Notes under the pieces: generated by a model
Database searches by the model: none
What the model was told of the DNA's origin: nothing
Seen by the model: the letters and a program-made list of their open reading frames with translations, nothing else
Part shown: piece by piece, positions 59,752-64,000 of the stretch
Numbering within the stretch: the first letter of the stretch is position 1
Layout of the letters: every line of letters begins with the position of its first letter
From: Leishmania martiniquensis
Taxonomy: Eukaryota > Euglenozoa > Kinetoplastea > Trypanosomatida > Trypanosomatidae
Assembly: GCF_017916325.1 (NCBI RefSeq)
Contig: NC_090171.1
Location: forward strand, 450,501 to 514,500
DNA length: 64,000 nt
Direction of reading: 5' to 3'
Made by a program: the position numbers and the translations under genes

Positions 59752-61884
59752 ATGACGTCAGCGCCGTCCACGCTCCCGGTGGAGCAGCAGCGCCTGTTCG
59801 ACCGAATGAATCGGGAGTACTCGAATCGAGAGTACAGCAAGGCGCTGCGCACGTCTGAAAATATTCTTAGCATCGTTCCCAATCACGTGGACACGTTTGC
59901 TGGCCGCGGGCTTGTTTTGTACAACATGGAGAGGCAAGAAGAGGGCTACGAATCCATCAAACAGGCTATCCTTCTCAATCCCAAGTCGATGGTCGCCTGG
60001 CATGCGTTGGGCATGTGCCAGCGTCTGGACAAGAAGTATGGTGAAGCAGTCAAGGCATTCAAGCGTGCACTGACCTTTGATCCGGCGAACACAGAGGTGT
60101 TGCGTGATTTGGCGTCGGCGTGTATTCAAGTGCGCGACTGGCCCCTGTTCCTTGAGGCGCGCGAGAAGATGGTCACGGCGAAGGCGAGCGTGCGCGCTAA
60201 CTGGGTAGCGCTCTCGTGCGGCCACCGCATTCTAGGCCACAGCAGGATTGCTGCAGCTGTTATGGACACCATGACATCTATTATGGACGCTGGCGACAGC
60301 CCCATCGAAGTGAGTGAGGCACAGCTGTACCGCGTGGAGCTCGAGCTGGAGAGTGGGGCGCCGCAGCGCGCCCTGGAGCTGCTGAAGAAGCACGACAGCG
60401 AGATAATTGACGTAGAGACGAAGTCGCTGCTGCGCGCCAAGGCGCATGCGCAGCTGGGCCAGCGCGGTGAAGCCGAGAAGCGCTACATGGAGGTGATCAC
60501 AATGGGTGTATCCGAGGCGGACAGCATCGTAGCCCTCGCTCACCTGCAAAAGATTCCACTCGACCGCTACCTTCGCCCCCTGCCGGGGTACACGGAGAAG
60601 TACATGGAGATCATCGATCGTGTCTTGAAGGCCTGCCCAACGTGCGACTACGCAAAACGACATGCGCTGGACTGCGTGCCCATCGAGGAGTTCCATGAGC
60701 GTCTGGCCGCCTTCGCCACACCGTACATCCAGCGGATGATTCCCTCCTTGTTTAGCGTACTCAAGTCGTTGTACGTGGATGCCGCGCGAGCCGCACAGAT
60801 CGGCGACGTCTTCACAACGATGGAGCAGGAGCTTCAGGCCAAGGACTTCTCGCGCTTTGGGGGGGAGGCGAACCCGTGCTACATTCTCTGGGTGCACACG
60901 TTTCTCGCGTCGCACTACCGCCGCATCGGCGACTACGCGCAGGCGCATTCCTACATTGAGAAGGCCATCGCCCACACACCGACACTAGAGCTGCTGTACC
61001 TCGAAAAGGCGAAGATTCTGGCGCGCGAGGGCAGGACAGCCGAGGCAGTCGAGCAGGCAGATGTGGCGCGACGGTTGGATTTGCAAGACAAGTACTTGAA
61101 CAGCAAGGCGGCCAAGTACTACTTTCGTGACAACCAGGTGGAGAAAGGGGAGGCGACGATGCAGCTCTTTTACAAGCCGTCCGTGGTCGAGGGTGACACC
61201 TACCTCACCGCCCTCGAGTCGCAGTGCTATTGGTATGAGCGCGAGGTCGGAGAAGCCTTCTACCGCAAGGGAGACTACATCTCTGCGTTGCAGAACCTTC
61301 TCATGTTCGAGCGGCACCACGAGCAGAACCACTGCGAGCTCAGCGACTTCCACAACTACGTCTTTCGGCGTAACACTATGCGCCCGTGGTTCGACGTGCT
61401 GGAGTGCGATGATAATATGGGAAGGAACAAGTTCTTCTTGAGGTTTTGTCCGGCCATCGTGCGCACCTACATGCGGATTCACGAGATGGGCGAGGCCGCC
61501 GTGCGGGCGGCGCACGTGCCGAGGCCAGAGCTGAAGTTCGACAATGTCGCCGCCGACGAGGTGAAGCGGGTGAAGCAGCAAGAGAAAGATTACTACATCA
61601 GCGACGTGGACTTGTCAGAGCCTCTGGCCAAGGCGAGTCGCTACATGGGATACCTGCTGGACAACCGCAGCACCGAAGCCAGCACCCACACACTTGCGAT
61701 CGAGCTATACACGGCGTCAGACAAACCTCTCCTCGTCGCTCGTGCGCTTCTGGCACTTCATCGACAGCAGTACAAGGAGACGAAGGATCTGGCTGTGGCC
61801 TTCAAGAGCGGGCTCTACGCTACAACGACAATGGACTCTCGCGTTCAGGCTGTTGTGGATGAGATCCTCGCCTCTGTATTGTAG
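59752..61884 (+). CDS. NAA15: NatA auxiliary subunit NAA15 (TPR protein)
   Basis: The 710-residue protein is a chain of TPR helices of the NARP1/NAA15 type. NAA15 anchors the catalytic subunit NAA10 to the ribosome to acetylate nascent N-termini. The family's opening (LPVEQQRLFDRMNREYSNREYSKALR) and the TPRs at residues about 35-130 (GRGLVLYNMERQEEGYESI, AWHALGMCQRLDKKYGEAV and the following AFKRALTFDPANTEVLRDLA) are clear. Later regions such as IGDYAQAHSYIEKAIAHTPT, EVGEAFYRKGDYISALQNLL and LSDFHNYVFRRNTMRPW (the conserved D-F-H-x-Y block) are also typical. It is somewhat shorter than animal NAA15 (about 866 residues), missing part of the charged C-terminal extension. The ATG at 59752 is the first; the open frame before it begins with GTG. 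Confidence 0.9.
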   Translation: MTSAPSTLPVEQQRLFDRMNREYSNREYSKALRTSENILSIVPNHVDTFAGRGLVLYNMERQEEGYESIKQAILLNPKSMVAWHALGMCQRLDKKYGEAVKAFKRALTFDPANTEVLRDLASACIQVRDWPLFLEAREKMVTAKASVRANWVALSCGHRILGHSRIAAAVMDTMTSIMDAGDSPIEVSEAQLYRVELELESGAPQRALELLKKHDSEIIDVETKSLLRAKAHAQLGQRGEAEKRYMEVITMGVSEADSIVALAHLQKIPLDRYLRPLPGYTEKYMEIIDRVLKACPTCDYAKRHALDCVPIEEFHERLAAFATPYIQRMIPSLFSVLKSLYVDAARAAQIGDVFTTMEQELQAKDFSRFGGEANPCYILWVHTFLASHYRRIGDYAQAHSYIEKAIAHTPTLELLYLEKAKILAREGRTAEAVEQADVARRLDLQDKYLNSKAAKYYFRDNQVEKGEATMQLFYKPSVVEGDTYLTALESQCYWYEREVGEAFYRKGDYISALQNLLMFERHHEQNHCELSDFHNYVFRRNTMRPWFDVLECDDNMGRNKFFLRFCPAIVRTYMRIHEMGEAAVRAAHVPRPELKFDNVAADEVKRVKQQEKDYYISDVDLSEPLAKASRYMGYLLDNRSTEASTHTLAIELYTASDKPLLVARALLALHRQQYKETKDLAVAFKSGLYATTTMDSRVQAVVDEILASVL

Positions 61885-62829
61885 TGGAAAGCGGAGGGAT
61901 TCGGAAGGCCGCCTCGACCCCGCCGCGAAAACGAAAAGAAGGGGAGGCCTTCTCCACGCATGATGGTGTGGGTTGCCGTGTCTCCTGTTCTGATGGATCG
62001 TATGCGCGTCTGTGAGAAGAGGGACCATGAGACCAAATGGTGGGAGGCTAAGGTCATGAGGTGAATCCCTCTCGTGCATGTCTGCACGATGGCGTCTGCA
62101 TATGCACACGTGTGCGCGCCCATGTTTTGAGTGTGTATACCCTCCGTTCTGTTAACCTCGATAATGTGGCCGCCCGTCCCCCCCCCTCCCACACACACAC
62201 GCGTTCCTCTTTTGTGGTGTGGTGTTTCTCCTGTCTCCGTTAGCTTTTTTTGTTCGTTTGTTCGAATGCCCCTTTCAGCACGCGCAAGGGCTCGCGAACT
62301 GCCCCAAGAGAGAACGCCCCTTCTCTCCGTGCCTTGAGCTCCCTTGTCGAGGTAGAAGGACCTGCTGAGCGGTATTGACGCTGGTGACCTTGCTTCGCCG
62401 TGAGAAGAAAGAGTGGGGGTGGGGTAGTGGACGACACCAAAGGTTGCCAGAAAAGATATTTCTGAGGGGAGTGAGGCAGTACCGCGCGTGGGGCGAGCTC
62501 GGCGCAGGGGGCAGGCACAGGTTTTGTGCATGCGCCCACGCTTACCAGTCACTCACGAGGAAATAGGCGACTTTGGCCCTTCCCGGTACTCAATGGAGAG
62601 CACGCAACGGATGGCACGCCGCTTGCAGACTGAGACACTGTTCTTCCGCTTCTTCTCAGTGCTACGCTTCGCGTACACCACCATATCCCTTCTTCCGTCC
62701 TTCCCTCCCTTCGCCCAACCCTACCTTTTCCTCGCACGCATACACACTCGAAAGATATGCATGGTTGCGCCACACAGAACCTCTCCCGACACCGAAAGAA
62801 CGAGGCCGGAAAGGCGAGATTAGAGAGCG
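61885..62829. other. 0.95-kb spacer
   Basis: No gene is seen. A poly-C/CA run lies at about 62177-62200, and T/C tracts at 62690-62735. Confidence 0.6.
62690..62777 (+). promoter_or_regulatory. Trans-splice acceptor of the PARP-finger gene
   Basis: A C/T tract (CTTCTTCCGTCCTTCCCTCC onward) is followed by AG at 62776-62777, 52 nt before the ATG. An out-of-frame ATG at 62759 lies upstream of this AG and would be removed. Confidence 0.5.
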
Positions 62830-63558
62830 ATGCCCAAGTTGTGTGTTGAGTACTCCAAGTCAGGGCGAGCCAAGTGCTCGAATACGTCATGTGGCAAAAG
62901 CATTCAAAAAAACGAACTCCGCATTGGCACTGAGGTGATCATGCCATTCAGCGACGAGGGCATCGAGTCTTGGAAATGGCGCCATCTCTGCTGCTTTACA
63001 GAGCGACAACTGAGCAACGCAAAGGGAAGCGGCGACATCGATGCCATCCAAGGAGAGGACGACTTGGCGCCCGCTGATAAGGCCCTCGTGCAGAAGATGC
63101 GCGAGGGGTTGTTAGTGGGGGATACATCGATCCTCGGCCGCATCGGCGACGTCGCCAACTCCCCTGCGGCTGCTGAGCTGAAGGGAAAAGGTGGCAAGGC
63201 TGCTAAGCCGAAGGCAAAGGCAAAGGCAAAGGCGAGCGGCACTGCCGAGGATGGGGAGTCACGTCCCGCTGTTAGCGGCGAGAAGCGGCCACGAGCGCCG
63301 CCGCGGAAAGCAAAGGCGGCGAACGCAAAGGTCCAAGATGATGTAGACTCCGAAGCAACCGATGAGTATGAAGTGGTCGTCGAGGCTGTGGCAGGAAAGC
63401 TGAAATGCCCGTACGGAGCTAACTGCTTTCGCACCAACCAGGAACACTTCCGGCAGTACACGCATGATGATGAGAATGGCACCACAGCTGATGATGTGGT
63501 GTCGTCTCGCTCCGGCACCGCCAAGCTCAAGCCCGTGATTCAACGAAGGAAGTTGTAG
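62830..63558 (+). CDS. PARP-type zinc finger plus PBZ finger protein
   Basis: The 242-residue protein joins two zinc fingers linked to ADP-ribosylation and DNA damage. Residues 7-56 form a PARP-type finger: EYSKSGRAKC (Cys16), Cys21, NELRIG, W48/W50 and H52-L-C-C55, i.e. C-x4-C-x30-H-x2-C. In PARP1 and DNA ligase III this finger binds nicked or broken DNA. Residues 193-212 form a PBZ (CHR) finger: C-P-Y-G-A-N-C, then FRTNQEH and FRQYTH, i.e. C-x5-C-x6-H-x5-H, the poly(ADP-ribose) binder known from APLF and CHFR. A Lys/Ala-rich, disordered linker (KAKPKAKAKAK-type, with KRPRAPPRK) joins them and could bind DNA. No catalytic domain is present. It may be a nuclear reader of DNA breaks and poly(ADP-ribose). 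Both finger calls rest on visible residues. Confidence 0.82.
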   Translation: MPKLCVEYSKSGRAKCSNTSCGKSIQKNELRIGTEVIMPFSDEGIESWKWRHLCCFTERQLSNAKGSGDIDAIQGEDDLAPADKALVQKMREGLLVGDTSILGRIGDVANSPAAAELKGKGGKAAKPKAKAKAKASGTAEDGESRPAVSGEKRPRAPPRKAKAANAKVQDDVDSEATDEYEVVVEAVAGKLKCPYGANCFRTNQEHFRQYTHDDENGTTADDVVSSRSGTAKLKPVIQRRKL

Positions 63559-64000
63559 CACAGTCAATGACACTGCCACCTGGGTTACCCTGCTGGACCC
63601 ATGAAGACTTTGCCGATTCTAGTTGGCGCGGGATGATGGAGTCACAAGGAGCACCTGCCGAAGGGGCCTTTCCCCGTGTGGCGAGTGTTGCCCCCCCCTC
63701 CCCCTCCTCCGGCAGTGACAACGAAAAACTCTTCCTCTTCATATATATATATATTGTAGGACGGCCACGTTAGCCTGCCGCACGCGTCCGAGAGTTTTGT
63801 TGCGCCGCGTCTTCTCCACGTGAGACTCTCAGCAAGAACAATATCACGAGGCAGCAGGCTAGTCTGACAACAGGTGCACTGACGTCTGCAGCGTTGCCTG
63901 TTGGCTTGTTCTGTCTCTCGTTGAAGACCGGGTCAACTTGTGGACATCTTTTTCGACGTGACGGTTCCATAGCAATGGAGGTGGGGGTCTTGCACGGGCA
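63559..64000. other. 3' flank to window end
   Basis: No gene is seen in these 442 bases. An AT repeat lies at 63741-63754, and a poly-C/T tract at 63690-63710. Confidence 0.6.

Overview
The window reads as a stretch of a trypanosomatid nuclear chromosome, most likely from Leishmania. All 24 protein genes I can support lie on the + strand. They are intronless and GC-rich, and are separated by 0.5-2 kb spacers full of pyrimidine tracts followed by AG (trans-splice acceptors) and TG/CA/AT microsatellites. This is the layout of one polycistronic transcription unit with no strand switch. Several genes are kinetoplastid-type: a glycosomal aldolase with a PTS2 signal and a protein with a BILBO1-like N-terminal domain. 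From memory, the neighbouring pair RPS9-aldolase lies on chromosome 36 of L. major. I cannot settle the species.

Layout. 0.2-10 kb: ribosomal protein L24e, a HORMA-domain protein, a mitochondrial-looking membrane protein, a secretory thioredoxin-fold protein without an active-site CXXC, and mitochondrial 3-hydroxyacyl-CoA dehydrogenase. 10-12 kb: a spacer carrying the first copy of a 333-bp repeat. 12-30 kb: inositol polyphosphate 5-phosphatase with large insertions, a Memo-family protein, a CorA-like transporter with AMN in place of GMN, two unrecognised proteins, the GPI mannosyltransferase GPI10/PIG-B, and a small membrane protein. 31-40 kb: three larger proteins, one of them a PP2C-fold protein that has lost its metal-binding residues. 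41-44 kb: ribosomal protein S9 and fructose-bisphosphate aldolase. 44.3-49.9 kb: a gene-poor 5.7-kb gap that carries the second, inverted copy of the 333-bp repeat and what may be a decayed retroelement. 50-64 kb: a small repeat protein, a Gemin2-like protein, the BILBO1-NTD-like protein, a coiled-coil protein, a membrane-bound J-protein, the NatA subunit NAA15, and a protein joining a PARP-type zinc finger to a PBZ (poly(ADP-ribose)-binding) finger.

The genes are not a functional operon. In trypanosomatids, neighbours share transcription but are processed and regulated singly through their UTRs. The most interesting items are the PARP-finger/PBZ protein, the perfect 333-bp inverted repeat 34 kb apart with its zinc-finger coding relic, the BILBO1-NTD-like protein and the degenerate PP2C. 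I found no tRNA, rRNA, CRISPR array or intact mobile element.
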